Positions 1 to 9,587 are shown, counted from the stretch's first letter. The stretch: DNA of 64,000 nucleotides from Phycisphaerae bacterium (GCA_029260075.1 JAJDDY010000076.1:1-64000), one strand, 5' to 3'. The notes: generated by a model not told the origin, from the sequence alone. Numbers and translations: made by a program.

Positions 1-124
1 TAGACTGCATGTGGACACCGCGTTCCTCCTTTCAAGGCCAAACAACGTTCGTGATCAAACGTCTGTTTAGCCCCCGGAGAACCGGTGTCCAACTCGTTTC
101 AAGCCTTAAATCTCAACAACTTTT

Positions 125-799
125 TTGGAGGAGAACCAACAATACAGAGGCCGGGATTTCGTGGAGTTTTTTGCAGGCTCCGCTTCCATATCCGCCAGTC
201 TAGCCAACCGGGCGGTGCTGAATGACTCGGACCGGTTCCTCCACAGATACTTTCGGGAGTATGAGAGCCAGCCGATTGTGGAGACATTCACCGACAGGGA
301 TTTCTTCGCGAAGAGGTTCCAGGATGACTGGTACAGGTACCTCTATTACCTGCAGAAGATGTCGTTTTCCGGAATCTACAGGTGCAACAAGAAGGGGTTG
401 TATAATGCGCCGATTAGGGGGACTTACAAATCCGCGGCCGTGCATCTGAAGGATGATGTTGAACGGTCCATGGAGAGGTTCAAGGCGCTCAATCCCGCGC
501 TACACAATCTGGATTACTCGGATGTGCCGACACCGGAGAATCCGGATGTCGCAGTCTTGGACCCACCGTACGAATCCAAGCAGGCTGCGTACAATTCGGC
601 AAGCTTCGATTATGAACGATACTGGGATTTCGTTCACAAGTGCTTGGATGTGTTCAGGGTCGTCATCATCTTCGACTGCGTTAGGAACATGCGCACGCAC
701 GGTTTTCACGATTACGACACACGAAAGATGAGGGTCAATGGCAAACACAAGGGCTCTTTGGAAGCGATGTGCATCATCGACAACGACCCTGGAACCTGA
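125..799 (+). CDS. D12-class (Dam-like) adenine-N6 DNA methyltransferase, N-terminus short
   Basis: The 224-residue product carries an SAM-binding motif I of the form FVEFFAGSAS near its N-terminus and the catalytic motif IV DPPY in the middle (LDPPYES), the arrangement of the D12 (Dam) adenine-N6 methyltransferases. The part of the family before motif I (typically WAGGK-like) is missing, so the protein starts almost directly at motif I. The only in-frame start is TTG at 125; a GGAGGAG stretch at 127-133 looks like a ribosome site but no ATG follows it in frame. Either the start is unusual or the 5' end was lost. It is the first of seven DNA methyltransferase genes and has no endonuclease partner. 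Confidence 0.8.
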   Translation: MEENQQYRGRDFVEFFAGSASISASLANRAVLNDSDRFLHRYFREYESQPIVETFTDRDFFAKRFQDDWYRYLYYLQKMSFSGIYRCNKKGLYNAPIRGTYKSAAVHLKDDVERSMERFKALNPALHNLDYSDVPTPENPDVAVLDPPYESKQAAYNSASFDYERYWDFVHKCLDVFRVVIIFDCVRNMRTHGFHDYDTRKMRVNGKHKGSLEAMCIIDNDPGT

Positions 800-1361
800 C
801 CTGGGCGTACCGATGAAAGCCGCTCGATGTCGTAGCCAGGCGCACGGGCGTGCGATGGGCTGAATTGCAATGACCGGATACGGCTGCGACCGTATCGCCG
901 AGACTGGACAGCCTATTGCCCAACCTGAGCCGTTGCTACTTTACCTGACCACCGTCCGACGGCCAGGTTTCCGTGGCGTTCAAGTCGTTGATGGGACGCG
1001 GGCGTTCCGGTACGCGCCGCTGTTCCTGTCGGGACACCGTTCGCGCGGCATGTGCTCATCGAGTCATCATTGCCGGCGTGTCGCGTCTTGTCTCCGCCAG
1101 ATGGCCAACAACCCGACCTCAGCCTAGCGGTGCAAATCGTCACACCGGCGTGATCCTCCGGCGCGCTCACCGAGCCAGAACATCCGATCAGGACCACCAT
1201 GCATGACAAGCCGCACGCGCGCCGGCGGCCTACGACTTCCCAACGCTGACGCCCATCAAAACCAGTGATATTCCGGTCGTTACCGCACATCCTCGCATCA
1301 CGGCCCGGTCGCCGCACCACCATCTCCACGGGCGACTTTCCAGCGCGATGTATAGCTGGAT
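800..1361. other. Gap without recognisable gene
   Basis: Short open frames exist on both strands but none has a ribosome site, domain or codon pattern that I would trust. No tRNA-like fold, transposase remnant or strong terminator was seen. Confidence 0.5.
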
Positions 1362-2429
1362 ATGGATACTACACAAAGAAATAAGAAGTCACGGACTGAC
1401 GTTACCGGTGGGGCAAGGAATGCCCGTTTTGATTTCGTAGACATGTTCGCCGGCATCGGCGGCTTCCGCATTGGACTGGAGGCGTTGGGCGGAAAATGCG
1501 TTTACTCGGTGGAGTGCGACAAGTTCTCCCGGCGGACGTATGAGGAATGGTTCGGGTCGCCGCCGGAGGGAATTGACATACGCGACATCGATCCGGAATC
1601 GATTCCGGCGCATGCCATCATGGCTGGCGGATTTCCGTGTCAGGGATTCTCTCTGGCCGGCGTATCGAAGAAGAACAGCCTCGGCGAACCGCACGGCTTC
1701 GACGACAAGAAGCATGGTTACGCGTTCTTCAAACTGGCGGAAGTTGTGGCTGCTGCGCGTCCGATGGCTGTCCTCCTTGAGAATGTGAAAAACCTCCTCA
1801 CGCACGACAAGGGAAACACATGGCGCGTCATCCGTACGACACTGGAGAATCTCGGTTATGAGGTCTTCGTCGATGTGCTTGATGCCCAGTACTTTGGAGT
1901 ACCGCAGTGCCGGCAGCGTGTGTTCATCGTAGCGTTCGATAAGAGTCGTGTGCCTGGGCCTATCGATTTCTGTTTTCCCAAGTTCGGTGCTGGGTCTCGT
2001 CCACGCCTGATTGACATCCTAAACGCCCAACCCGACCCGGCGATGACGATTTCCGAGAGGGCCATGCGCGGCAATGAGAAGCACGCGGCGAGGCACAAGG
2101 AGAACAGAAACGGATTCGGTTACAAACTCGTTGACGTCCACGATGTCGGGCCGACGATGCCGGCGCACTACTCCAAAGGAGGCAAGGAAATCCTTATTCC
2201 GCAAGAGGGAATCATGCCAAGGAAGCTGAGTCCTCGCGAGGCCGCGAGGTATTTGGGCTTTCCGTCTCATCTGTCGATCGTGGTTTCCAACACACAAGCG
2301 TACCGGCAGTTCGGAAATGCCGTCGTTCCGGCCACCGTCGAAGCCGTCGGTGCGGAGGTCATCAACGTCCTCGAAAGACATTCGACTGCCGCGCAGTTGG
2401 ACGGGACGATGCCTCGAATGACCGGATGA
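1362..2429 (+). CDS. C5-cytosine DNA methyltransferase (Dcm-like), first copy
   Basis: A 355-residue enzyme with the ordered C5-methyltransferase motifs: I (DMFAGIGGFRIGLE), IV with the catalytic Cys (GGFPCQGFS), VI (ENV), VIII (QCRQRVFIVAF), a target-recognition stretch around residues 210-280, IX (RKLSPREAARYLGFP) and X (QFGNAVVP). All catalytic positions are intact, so it should methylate cytosine C5 in a short DNA target. Start is the ATG following a short basic leader. It has no adjacent restriction endonuclease; it lies between a Dam-like gene and an HTH-methylase gene, which suggests an orphan or protective methylase of a mobile element. Confidence 0.93.
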   Translation: MDTTQRNKKSRTDVTGGARNARFDFVDMFAGIGGFRIGLEALGGKCVYSVECDKFSRRTYEEWFGSPPEGIDIRDIDPESIPAHAIMAGGFPCQGFSLAGVSKKNSLGEPHGFDDKKHGYAFFKLAEVVAAARPMAVLLENVKNLLTHDKGNTWRVIRTTLENLGYEVFVDVLDAQYFGVPQCRQRVFIVAFDKSRVPGPIDFCFPKFGAGSRPRLIDILNAQPDPAMTISERAMRGNEKHAARHKENRNGFGYKLVDVHDVGPTMPAHYSKGGKEILIPQEGIMPRKLSPREAARYLGFPSHLSIVVSNTQAYRQFGNAVVPATVEAVGAEVINVLERHSTAAQLDGTMPRMTG

Positions 2430-2514
2430 CGCCGCGTGGTTACTCGGTGGCCGGCACATGGCGTGCTGCATAATGTTTCACGCGCAGGCCATGTGCCGAC
2501 CGATATCGGGAGAC

Positions 2515-4215
2515 ATGGGCACAAACGGAAACCTGGTGCAGATCCGGGAAGCGGCAAGGCTTTGCGGCTGCAGCCGAGATTCTCTACGTCGCTGGTCCCG
2601 TGCGGGGCTTGTCGAGAGTCGACGCGGCTCCAACGGTTACCGCCTCTTCGACACGCGCGACTTGGCGAAGCTCCTCGACGGCAAGGTGAAACGTCCGCGC
2701 CGCGTATCGCTTGACCGCGTACATCAGACATCGTTCCTCAAGAACACTCTTGTTGATGACTGCGTGCAACTCGTTTTCCTTCGCCCGCCAACGGCGGACG
2801 CTCGGGCGGGTGTCCATCCCGACCGCTTCGTTGGATTCATGCGACCGTACCTTGAAGAAGCGAAGCGTATCCTGGCCACGAAGGGATCGCTGATTCTCTG
2901 TGCCAAGGAATCATCCCGACGCAGCCGCGACCTCTATCTGGTGGATCTGATCCGTGTCGCTACCGAGGAGATCGGCCTGCGACTCCTCGACGAGTTTTGC
3001 TGGGTGCGATCGAAGGTGGCGCCCATCCGTCTCGGGCCTCGCAGACTACCCGACGGCTGGATGCGGTGTCTGCACTTCTCGCCGTCGTCGTCGCCGGATA
3101 CGTATCCGGAGCAGGTCGAGTCCCGCAACGGAAACGGCAAGTCGGTGACTGCCTCACCGGCCAACGTTCTGATCATGCCGCCGCAGCGCGGCGTCGAGTT
3201 CGACGCCGACACGCCCGTCGCTCTCGTCGAGCACTTCATACGTTACTGCACTGGCAACGGCGCTGTCGTGTGCGATCCGCTTGCAACGCCAGCGACTCCT
3301 CTTGCCGCGATAACAAGCGCAAGGCGATACATCTGCTACCAATCGAACAAAGCCAAGTACCACGCCATCATGGCGGCTGTGGCTGCGCAGGAGGAGAAGG
3401 ACCAAGCCGATCCTCCCGTCAACGAGATCAACGACCTGACGTCTTCCGAGTGGATGCGTTTTGGCGCGAGCGTCTGGTCGGCGCACAAGAACTCAGAGGA
3501 ACGGCGTATCACGACCGACGGCGAGCATCCCGCCGTCATGCCCGTCGAGCTTTGTACTCGCCTGATTCGCTGTTTGCTTCCGACACGAGATCCCGGTCCG
3601 GTTTTGGATCCATTCTCCGGCGCGGGCTCTACGCTGGTGGCCGCGCGCCAGCTAGGCAAGTGCGGCATCGGACTCGACATCAACGAGCAGTATGTCCGCT
3701 TGGCCAGACAACGGGGCGAGCGCGAGGGAACGTCATCGGCGGAGTTCAAGATTCATCACGGCGATGCCAGGAACGTTGCAGAGTTGGTTGAACACGGATC
3801 GGTCTCGATGGTCCTGACCAGCCCGCCATTCTGGAACATCCTCGAAGAGAAGCGCACGGTCGATGAGCGTCCCGTCCGAACGTACGCCAAGGCGAACGGC
3901 TGTCTCTCGCGTGTCCGGACGTATCCGAGCTTCATCAAACAACTTGCGGAGTGCTTCCGTGGAATCGAAGTCGTGATGCGACCCGGCGCGCCATGCGTGA
4001 TAGAGGTGATGGATCTGGCCAAGGGTCCGGACTTCTTCCCGTTCCATGTCGATCTTTGCCAGGCGATCCGCGACAGAACCGGTCTTCAACTGGTGGACAC
4101 GGTCATCTGGGACAGGACCAACGACTTCCACAACCATCGCCCGATCGGATGGGGACAGCGCTGGCTCTGGCGTCACGTACATTCCTATCTGTTGATCTTC
4201 CGCAAGTCCGGGTGA
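2515..4215 (+). CDS. MerR-type HTH fused to a degenerate and an intact N4/N6 DNA methylase domain
   Basis: The 566-residue product begins with a MerR/excisionase-like winged helix (residues about 5-55, LVQIREAARLCGCSRDSLRRW). It is followed by two tandem beta-class methyltransferase domains. In the first the TSPPY-like motif has become FLRPPT and the DPFxGSGT motif has become CDPLATPATP, so it is probably inactive. The second keeps DPFSGAGSTLVAARQLG and TSPPFWN and should be active on adenine N6 or cytosine N4. The start at 2515 places the HTH at the N-terminus; an ATG at 2458 in the same frame is possible. The N-terminal half is clearly paralogous to the next gene, sharing for example the blocks DEFxW and DGWxRC. 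Confidence 0.85.
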   Translation: MGTNGNLVQIREAARLCGCSRDSLRRWSRAGLVESRRGSNGYRLFDTRDLAKLLDGKVKRPRRVSLDRVHQTSFLKNTLVDDCVQLVFLRPPTADARAGVHPDRFVGFMRPYLEEAKRILATKGSLILCAKESSRRSRDLYLVDLIRVATEEIGLRLLDEFCWVRSKVAPIRLGPRRLPDGWMRCLHFSPSSSPDTYPEQVESRNGNGKSVTASPANVLIMPPQRGVEFDADTPVALVEHFIRYCTGNGAVVCDPLATPATPLAAITSARRYICYQSNKAKYHAIMAAVAAQEEKDQADPPVNEINDLTSSEWMRFGASVWSAHKNSEERRITTDGEHPAVMPVELCTRLIRCLLPTRDPGPVLDPFSGAGSTLVAARQLGKCGIGLDINEQYVRLARQRGEREGTSSAEFKIHHGDARNVAELVEHGSVSMVLTSPPFWNILEEKRTVDERPVRTYAKANGCLSRVRTYPSFIKQLAECFRGIEVVMRPGAPCVIEVMDLAKGPDFFPFHVDLCQAIRDRTGLQLVDTVIWDRTNDFHNHRPIGWGQRWLWRHVHSYLLIFRKSG

Positions 4216-4359
4216 GCGGCGAACGGCGGCGCCAGTTGCGCAACCATCAACCACAGCCATTTCGTCTCGTGCATTTCCTCGCGTGAAGCCATCCAAAACG
4301 CCGATCTGGATAAGGTTACGTCAGCGGCAACTTGTCCAAAGCAAGGAAGGTAGCAAGCC

Positions 4360-5379
4360 ATGTCAGCACGAAGCCTGCTCACGATCGCCAACGCAGCCAA
4401 GGTCAGCGGTCTCTCGGCAGCAACGTTGCGTCGCCTGGACGACCTGTTGAAACCCGCCAGAAGCGAGGGGGGATTTCGGCTCTACGATTTCGACAAGGTG
4501 ATGGACTATGTCGCCAATCGGAAACGCCCAAGCCGACGACGGCCTTGGATCGACCGGGTCTTCTGCCGGTCGTCCGCATCCATGCCGCAAATCCCCGATG
4601 AGTCGGTGGACCTGATCATCACGTCGCCTCCCTATGCCGGAAGAAGAGGTGGAGTTGATCCCGACCAATACGTTGATTGGTTCCGACCTTTTGCCGCAGA
4701 ATGTCGGCGAGTGATCAAGCGGCGCGGCAACTTCGTCATGGTCATAAAAGAGGGAGCGACCTCCGGAGTGCGACACCAGTACATTCACGACCTCGTCCGC
4801 GACCTGACGTCCGACAGCTTTGACTGGATTGACGAGTTTGTGTGGAGCAAGCCATGCCCGCTCCCCAAGTTGCCGCGCGACACGCTCAAGGACGGATGGG
4901 AGCGTTGCCACGTTTTCGGCATCAAGGGCGTGCGCGGCCGGATGTTTTTTCCCGACCAGGTTCGTCAGCCGCTCAAGCCCAGCCACAACACGGTTCCTAG
5001 GGCGCGCACCACCGCCGGAGGATTTACGTTCGGTGCCGACGGCTTCAACGAACTGGACGGTGCTTATCCTTCCAACGTATTGCATCTGTCGAACGCCTCG
5101 GAGAGCTTTCGCTTTAAGGGGGGAGCATTCCCCGTAGCACTCGCCGATTTCTTCATCCGCCTGTACACGCCCGACTCGCAAGCCGCAATCGTCCTCGATC
5201 CGTTCTGCGGTTCAGGAACCACGCCCGTAGCGGCGTTCAGTGCGGGACGGCATTATTGCGCGATCGACAACAGCCGAACGGCGTACCACATCACTATGGC
5301 CAGGCTCGCGGAAGCGCGCGAACAGCTCGGGCTCGTTGCAGATCCTGAAAACTCCCTTCCCGTTGAGGCCGTGGGCTGA
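4360..5379 (+). CDS. MerR-type HTH fused to N4/N6 DNA methyltransferase
   Basis: A 339-residue protein with an N-terminal MerR-like HTH (LLTIANAAKVSGLSAATLRR, residues 6-25) and a beta-class DNA methyltransferase domain carrying TSPPYAGRRGG and, near the C-terminus, LDPFCGSGTTPVAAF. Both catalytic and SAM motifs are intact. A good ribosome site (AGGAAGG) precedes the ATG. It matches the N-terminal half of the preceding gene over its whole length, so the two probably arose by duplication, with this copy retaining activity and the other domain decaying. The HTH may help recognise the target or control its own expression. No endonuclease is adjacent. Confidence 0.88.
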   Translation: MSARSLLTIANAAKVSGLSAATLRRLDDLLKPARSEGGFRLYDFDKVMDYVANRKRPSRRRPWIDRVFCRSSASMPQIPDESVDLIITSPPYAGRRGGVDPDQYVDWFRPFAAECRRVIKRRGNFVMVIKEGATSGVRHQYIHDLVRDLTSDSFDWIDEFVWSKPCPLPKLPRDTLKDGWERCHVFGIKGVRGRMFFPDQVRQPLKPSHNTVPRARTTAGGFTFGADGFNELDGAYPSNVLHLSNASESFRFKGGAFPVALADFFIRLYTPDSQAAIVLDPFCGSGTTPVAAFSAGRHYCAIDNSRTAYHITMARLAEAREQLGLVADPENSLPVEAVG

Positions 5380-5900
5380 GTCGGATTACCGGTGCGCCGG
5401 GCGCTCGGTATGCGATTCTCCGGCCTACGGTTTGGTGGCCGGACGGCGGCAGCGTAGTTCACCCTGAGCCGGCAACCAATCGCCTGATTACCTGAGAAGC
5501 GCCAAGAGGCCCACCCCCTCCCCAATCCTGACCGCGAACATACTGCCTCAGTCGCATGCCGCGAAGCTCATCGCTTCCAACGCACGTCCTCTACCTCCAC
5601 CCCTCCAGAAACTATTTCTCCAGGTTGGGCCGGTAACCGGCACGCTCCCGAGCGTATACCGGCGAACCGGAGCAGAACCAGAAGGTTTCCACTCTCGGAT
5701 CCGTAGGCATCGCGATCGGTAGCTCTTCATGTCTGACATGAGCGACGTGCTCGTGCCGCGACCATCCGGTCTTACTCTTAGGCGCACTGCGCCTCACGCC
5801 TGACCGCACGGACGTCGCTTTGAAAACTGCTTTGCGCTCGCGCTCCGTCTGCGCGCATCGCGGTGCCAACGGTCGGGCGCGCACCTGGAGAGGAAAGACC
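5380..5900. other. Gap with two copies of the CCGTAGGC motif
   Basis: No convincing gene. It holds one reverse copy (5423-5430) and one forward copy (5701-5708) of the CCGTAGGC octamer that recurs in the intergenic regions of this block. The last 15 bases carry the ribosome site of the next gene. Confidence 0.5.
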
Positions 5901-7499
5901 ATGGCAAACAACCGGAACAGAAGAAGTCGCAACGTCACATCCCGCCCCGCGACGACTCGTCGTCGCAAGCCCGACCCGGCTTCAAAAAAAGGACGGGTAT
6001 ATTCATCTATGAGTGACAAGAAGAAAAAACAAACACATCGGAAGGACACGATTTCGGTCGTCTCCTTGTTCAGTTCATTCGGTCTAGGTGACTTGGGCGT
6101 TCGGGCTGCTGGCGGGCGCATCCTCGCCATGGCGGAGATGGAAGAGAGTCGCTGCGAGTTCCTTCGCCGCAACTATCCCGATGCCCAAATAGTCCAGGGC
6201 GACATTTGGGAGACCAAGGACGAAGTGGTCAGGCGAGTGCGCGAGACACTCGGCGACGAAGAATTGTTTCTCGTGGTCGCCACGCCTCCGTGTCAGGGCA
6301 TGTCCCCGAACGGAATGGGAAGCCTGAACAAGTCAAAACGCGAAGGCAAGAGGGCTGAAATTGAAGCGCGGAACGAGTTGATTCTACCCGGCCTCGATGT
6401 CATCAAGCAACTCCGGCCACTGTATGTCTTCTTCGAGAACGTTGTGGAAATGCGCACGACGCGCATTCTCTATAAGGGCAAGCAGCGGTTTGTTCTCGAC
6501 GTAATCGCGAAGGAACTTGGATTCGAGTATGTCGGCAAGGACGAGGTTGTCGCCTTCTCTGCCTATGGCGTGCCGCAGAACCGTGAACGACTCATCTCGG
6601 TCTACACAAGAGACTCCAAGGGCACCGCAGCGTTGAAACGCGATGGCACGTTGCTTCCACCACGAACCCACGCTAGGCCAATCACACTTCGCAAGGCTAT
6701 CGGTCACTTCGAGGAACTGGATGGTCGCACAGCCGCGAAGTCGGAACACGACCCGCTGCACCGTGTGAAGAAACTCAATCAATATCATGCCGTCAGCCAT
6801 ACGCCGGAAGGTTGTACCGCGTTCAACAATCCGTGCAGCCACTGCGGCCATCCCAATGACTCGATGCCAAGGGGCAAGGGCAAAGACCGACGGCGGATTC
6901 AATGCAAGAATTGCCGCCGCCTCTTGCCGCGTCCAAAAATGAAGGACAAAGCGACCGGACGATGGGTCGCCACCAAGGGTTTTCCGACTTCACACAGACG
7001 CATGTGGTGGGACAAACCTGCGCCGACGGCCACGAAGAACCTCATGGTGGCGTCGTCGGATAACAAGCTTCACCCCGAACAGAACCGAACGCTGTCGCCC
7101 GCCGAGGTGCAGGTACTACAGACCGTTGACCGGTACGCCTATGACTGGGGCAAGAATCCAACGGACAAGGAACTGGGCGACGCCCTCGGTGAGGCGGTGC
7201 CGCCGCTTTTCTTCGAGAAGCTGACGCGCCACCTAGTGGCGATATCGACGGGGACGACCGACCCGGTCAAACTGCGGGATGGTTGCGACCGCGAACCGCG
7301 CCCGGCCACCGCGCGGACAAACCCCACGACGCCGCCGGCGCGAAAGAAGGCATCCGCACGCCGTCGTGGCCGCGCGACAAAGCCACGAAATCCAATCAAG
7401 TCAAAACCCCGTGGACGCAAAAAGGCAGAGCGCGGCACGAGCGCACCGTCCAGGCCTACGACTAAGGAAGACTCAAAACGAGGCGGAAATGGGGATTAG
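5901..7499 (+). CDS. C5-cytosine DNA methyltransferase with zinc ribbon and basic C-terminal tail
   Basis: The 532-residue product has C5-methyltransferase motifs I (VSLFSSFGLGDLGVRAAGG), IV (ATPPCQGMSPNG with the catalytic Cys), VI (FENV), VIII (QNRERLISVY) and recognisable IX and X blocks. Inserted in the target-recognition region is a CxxC...CxxC zinc ribbon (CSHCGH ... CKNC). About 85 C-terminal residues are Lys/Arg/Pro/Ala/Thr-rich and low-complexity, resembling histone-H1-like tails; a shorter basic leader precedes the catalytic domain. Start at 5901 is chosen because GAGAGGAAAG lies just upstream. The ring and tail suggest nonstandard target recognition or general DNA binding; this is inference. 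Confidence 0.88.
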   Translation: MANNRNRRSRNVTSRPATTRRRKPDPASKKGRVYSSMSDKKKKQTHRKDTISVVSLFSSFGLGDLGVRAAGGRILAMAEMEESRCEFLRRNYPDAQIVQGDIWETKDEVVRRVRETLGDEELFLVVATPPCQGMSPNGMGSLNKSKREGKRAEIEARNELILPGLDVIKQLRPLYVFFENVVEMRTTRILYKGKQRFVLDVIAKELGFEYVGKDEVVAFSAYGVPQNRERLISVYTRDSKGTAALKRDGTLLPPRTHARPITLRKAIGHFEELDGRTAAKSEHDPLHRVKKLNQYHAVSHTPEGCTAFNNPCSHCGHPNDSMPRGKGKDRRRIQCKNCRRLLPRPKMKDKATGRWVATKGFPTSHRRMWWDKPAPTATKNLMVASSDNKLHPEQNRTLSPAEVQVLQTVDRYAYDWGKNPTDKELGDALGEAVPPLFFEKLTRHLVAISTGTTDPVKLRDGCDREPRPATARTNPTTPPARKKASARRRGRATKPRNPIKSKPRGRKKAERGTSAPSRPTTKEDSKRGGNGD

Positions 7500-7619
7500 G
7501 GCGAGTTCGCCGCGCGAGGGGCGCGGCGTCGGATGCAGGCCGCCCATGAAGAAACAAGTAGTGCGTAAGTTTAGATAGAGGATGGCGTTGGCTGCGTAGC
7601 CACGCCGAGTGTTCGATTG

Positions 7620-7639
7620 CCCGGAATCAACATTCCGGG
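7620..7639 (+). other. Perfect 8-bp hairpin in the leader of the ATPase gene
   Basis: CCCGGAAT and ATTCCGGG flank a CAAC tetraloop, directly followed by the ribosome site AGAGGAGGAG at 7641-7650 and the ATG at 7658. It has no T-run, so it may act on translation or mRNA stability rather than termination. Confidence 0.6.
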
Positions 7640-7657
7640 CAGAGGAGGAGAAACAAG

Positions 7658-8608
7658 ATGAAGACGTTTGATAAGTACAAGAGGTTTTTTGGCTATCTGT
7701 TGACCTGGCTGGCCGGCGGCATCGAAAGCCTCGTTGTCGTGGGGTCGCCCGGGGTGGGCAAGTCGTGGGCGGTCAAGAGGCTGCTGAAAGGACGGCGGCA
7801 CCACTGGTTTTCCGCCCGCCAGTCCGCGCTTCAGGTCTACAAACGAATACACGACGACCCCTTTATCCCCGTTGTGTTCGACGACGTCTCGTCGATTCTG
7901 CGCGATGACAGCATGGTGGACATGATGAAGAACCTGTGCGAGCGCGGCACTAGCATTCTTCGTTGGGGAACGGACACGCCCAAGCTGGAGGGCAGGCCGA
8001 GAAGCTTTCGTTGCAACGCGCCGGTGCTGATTCTGCTCAATCGCATCCCGGCGAAGAATCCCGATTTGCTTGCGGTGCTGGATCGCTGCCAAAATTTCGA
8101 GTTCCGTCCCACGAAGCAGCAGGTCATCGCGTACATGCGCTCCTACTTCCCGAAGGACGGCAAACTCATCGACCTGCTGGAGGAGATGGCCGTCATGCCC
8201 AGCATCAGGACGTTGATGCTGGCGCGCGAATGGCAAGGGTCACCTCATCTTGACCTCCATGAAGAACTTCTGGCCGAGTGCGGCGTCCCGGACAGTGTGC
8301 GAACCCTGGTCGATATCATGGAACGCTTTCCGAAGGACGAGTGGTGTGACCGGTACAGGAAGGCCACGGGGCAGACCGACCGCCAGTTCAGAAGGAACCG
8401 GCGTTTGGCCGTGCAAGTGCTGGCGTGCCGCAGACCGGAGAAGGCATGTCCGGACGTCCGATTTTCAGTTCCCGAACCACCGCCGCCAAGCGCTTCACCA
8501 AAGGGCGACGAAAAAGATTCCGGAAATCCGGACATTGATAACCCGCTGCCGGGGTTCCCGGACATGTCGAATCGTCTACGTTGGTGGACTAACCCCGAGA
8601 ACAACTGA
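7658..8608 (+). CDS. P-loop (AAA-like) ATPase of unknown function
   Basis: A 316-residue protein with a clear Walker A (GSPGVGKSWAVKRLL, residues about 29-43) and Walker B (VVFDDVSS, about 68-75), a sensor-like ILLNRIP segment, and a Pro-rich, polar C-terminal 60 residues (EPPPPSASPKGDEKDSG) that looks disordered. The ATPase core resembles plasmid/phage AAA proteins, but I cannot assign it to a named family. A strong ribosome site (AGAGGAGGAG) supports the start. Its position in a methylase-rich, recombinase-containing block suggests a role in replication or maintenance of a mobile element. Confidence 0.75.
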   Translation: MKTFDKYKRFFGYLLTWLAGGIESLVVVGSPGVGKSWAVKRLLKGRRHHWFSARQSALQVYKRIHDDPFIPVVFDDVSSILRDDSMVDMMKNLCERGTSILRWGTDTPKLEGRPRSFRCNAPVLILLNRIPAKNPDLLAVLDRCQNFEFRPTKQQVIAYMRSYFPKDGKLIDLLEEMAVMPSIRTLMLAREWQGSPHLDLHEELLAECGVPDSVRTLVDIMERFPKDEWCDRYRKATGQTDRQFRRNRRLAVQVLACRRPEKACPDVRFSVPEPPPPSASPKGDEKDSGNPDIDNPLPGFPDMSNRLRWWTNPENN

Positions 8609-8672
8609 CACCGCTGGGCGCGGGGTGGGACATCGTCACCTCGCGCCCGCTGGGGTGTGGCGTTATGCGACA

Positions 8673-8721
8673 GCACTGCTCAGCTCACGAAACTGCGCAG
8701 TGAATTCGATATGTCAGTGTC
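8673..8721 (+). repeat. Imperfect direct repeat, copy A (hairpin-forming)
   Basis: About 48 bp beginning GCACTGCTCAGCTCACGAAA and ending near ATATGTCAGTGTC. It matches a second copy 250 bp downstream at roughly 85% by eye. Each copy contains an inverted pair CACTGC/GCAGTG or GCACTG/CAGTGC. It lies in a gene-free gap of 530 bp (8609-9140). Confidence 0.7.
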
Positions 8722-8922
8722 CATCAAGAAATCTATCGAGTCGTGTCTACCTCGACCGCCGTTGCTGTCGGAACGCGGGACGCGGTCGGGTGATGCCCCT
8801 TGAGCATGGTCTTGCGGTCGGTGCGTTGCCACGATCACCGGTCGCGGTTCGTCGCCAGGTGCGATGCCATGCGGACTGCGGGTTGCACGGAGCCGGACAG
8901 GCACTCGGCAGTTCGAAAGCTT

Positions 8923-8970
8923 GCACTGCCCAGCTCATGAAACTGCACAGTGCCGTGATATGTCACTATC
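8923..8970 (+). repeat. Imperfect direct repeat, copy B (hairpin-forming)
   Basis: Second copy of the 48-bp repeat, beginning GCACTGCCCAGCTCATGAAA and ending ATATGTCACTATC. The base changes between the copies partly keep the self-complementarity, which would fit a protein- or RNA-recognised element. The rest of the gap 8609-9140 shows no gene. Confidence 0.7.
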
Positions 8971-9140
8971 TGCCGTCCAGCCTTCTAAGGTCTTCACGTA
9001 GAAGTTTTGTCAGATTTGGTCCCGACTGTGGGTTGGCCCCCGAACCACCCCCACGGGCTCGAAAACGCACTCCTGGTGGGAAGTGCACCGGGTTTTTCCC
9101 CGCCCCCGGGTTCTTCGGGGCCCGCCTATTTCACGCGGAA

Positions 9141-9587
9141 TCAGGTCATCGACTTGCCTTCACGCTTGTCACCCGATCCTTCATCCGCCGTCGGGTCTCG
9201 GGGCTTTTCGTCTGTGCCGATCTCGGTTGCCTCACGCTTCGTCGCGGCCTCTTGCGCATCGTAGAACCACTCCTGCAGCTCGTAGTTGTACTTTTCGAAA
9301 CACTTCACGGCCTGGCCGGCAGCCATCACTGCCATAGCACGCGAAACAGGTTTTCCGTTGGCTAGGTCGTCCGCCAGCCGTCCGCAGAATTCGAGCGCGT
9401 CCAGCGTGTCCATCGGGCAGTACGGGGTGTGGCGAACATTCGGCACGTCGTCGCCAAGGCCATCATCGTCATCAAGCGGATCGACTGACTCGCTGGACCG
9501 CGTCTCGCAGTGCCACGGATGCGCCTCCAGAAAGTTGCAGTAGTCGTCGGTCAGCTCTTCGTGTGGATCGATGTCGCGCTCGTACAT
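9141..9587 (-). CDS. Hypothetical acidic protein
   Basis: A 148-residue, strongly acidic protein of unknown function (runs such as DPLDDDDGLGDD near residue 40 and a charged C-terminal tail rich in E/D/K). The middle contains a helical segment ALEFCGRLADDLANGKPV followed by AMAVMAAGQAVKCFEKYN. The start is fixed by GGAGGA seven bases upstream of the ATG at 9587. No transmembrane segment or recognisable domain. Its gene is convergent with the ATPase gene and lies upstream of the toxin-antitoxin pair on the same strand. Confidence 0.6.
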   Translation of the reverse strand: MYERDIDPHEELTDDYCNFLEAHPWHCETRSSESVDPLDDDDGLGDDVPNVRHTPYCPMDTLDALEFCGRLADDLANGKPVSRAMAVMAAGQAVKCFEKYNYELQEWFYDAQEAATKREATEIGTDEKPRDPTADEGSGDKREGKSMT

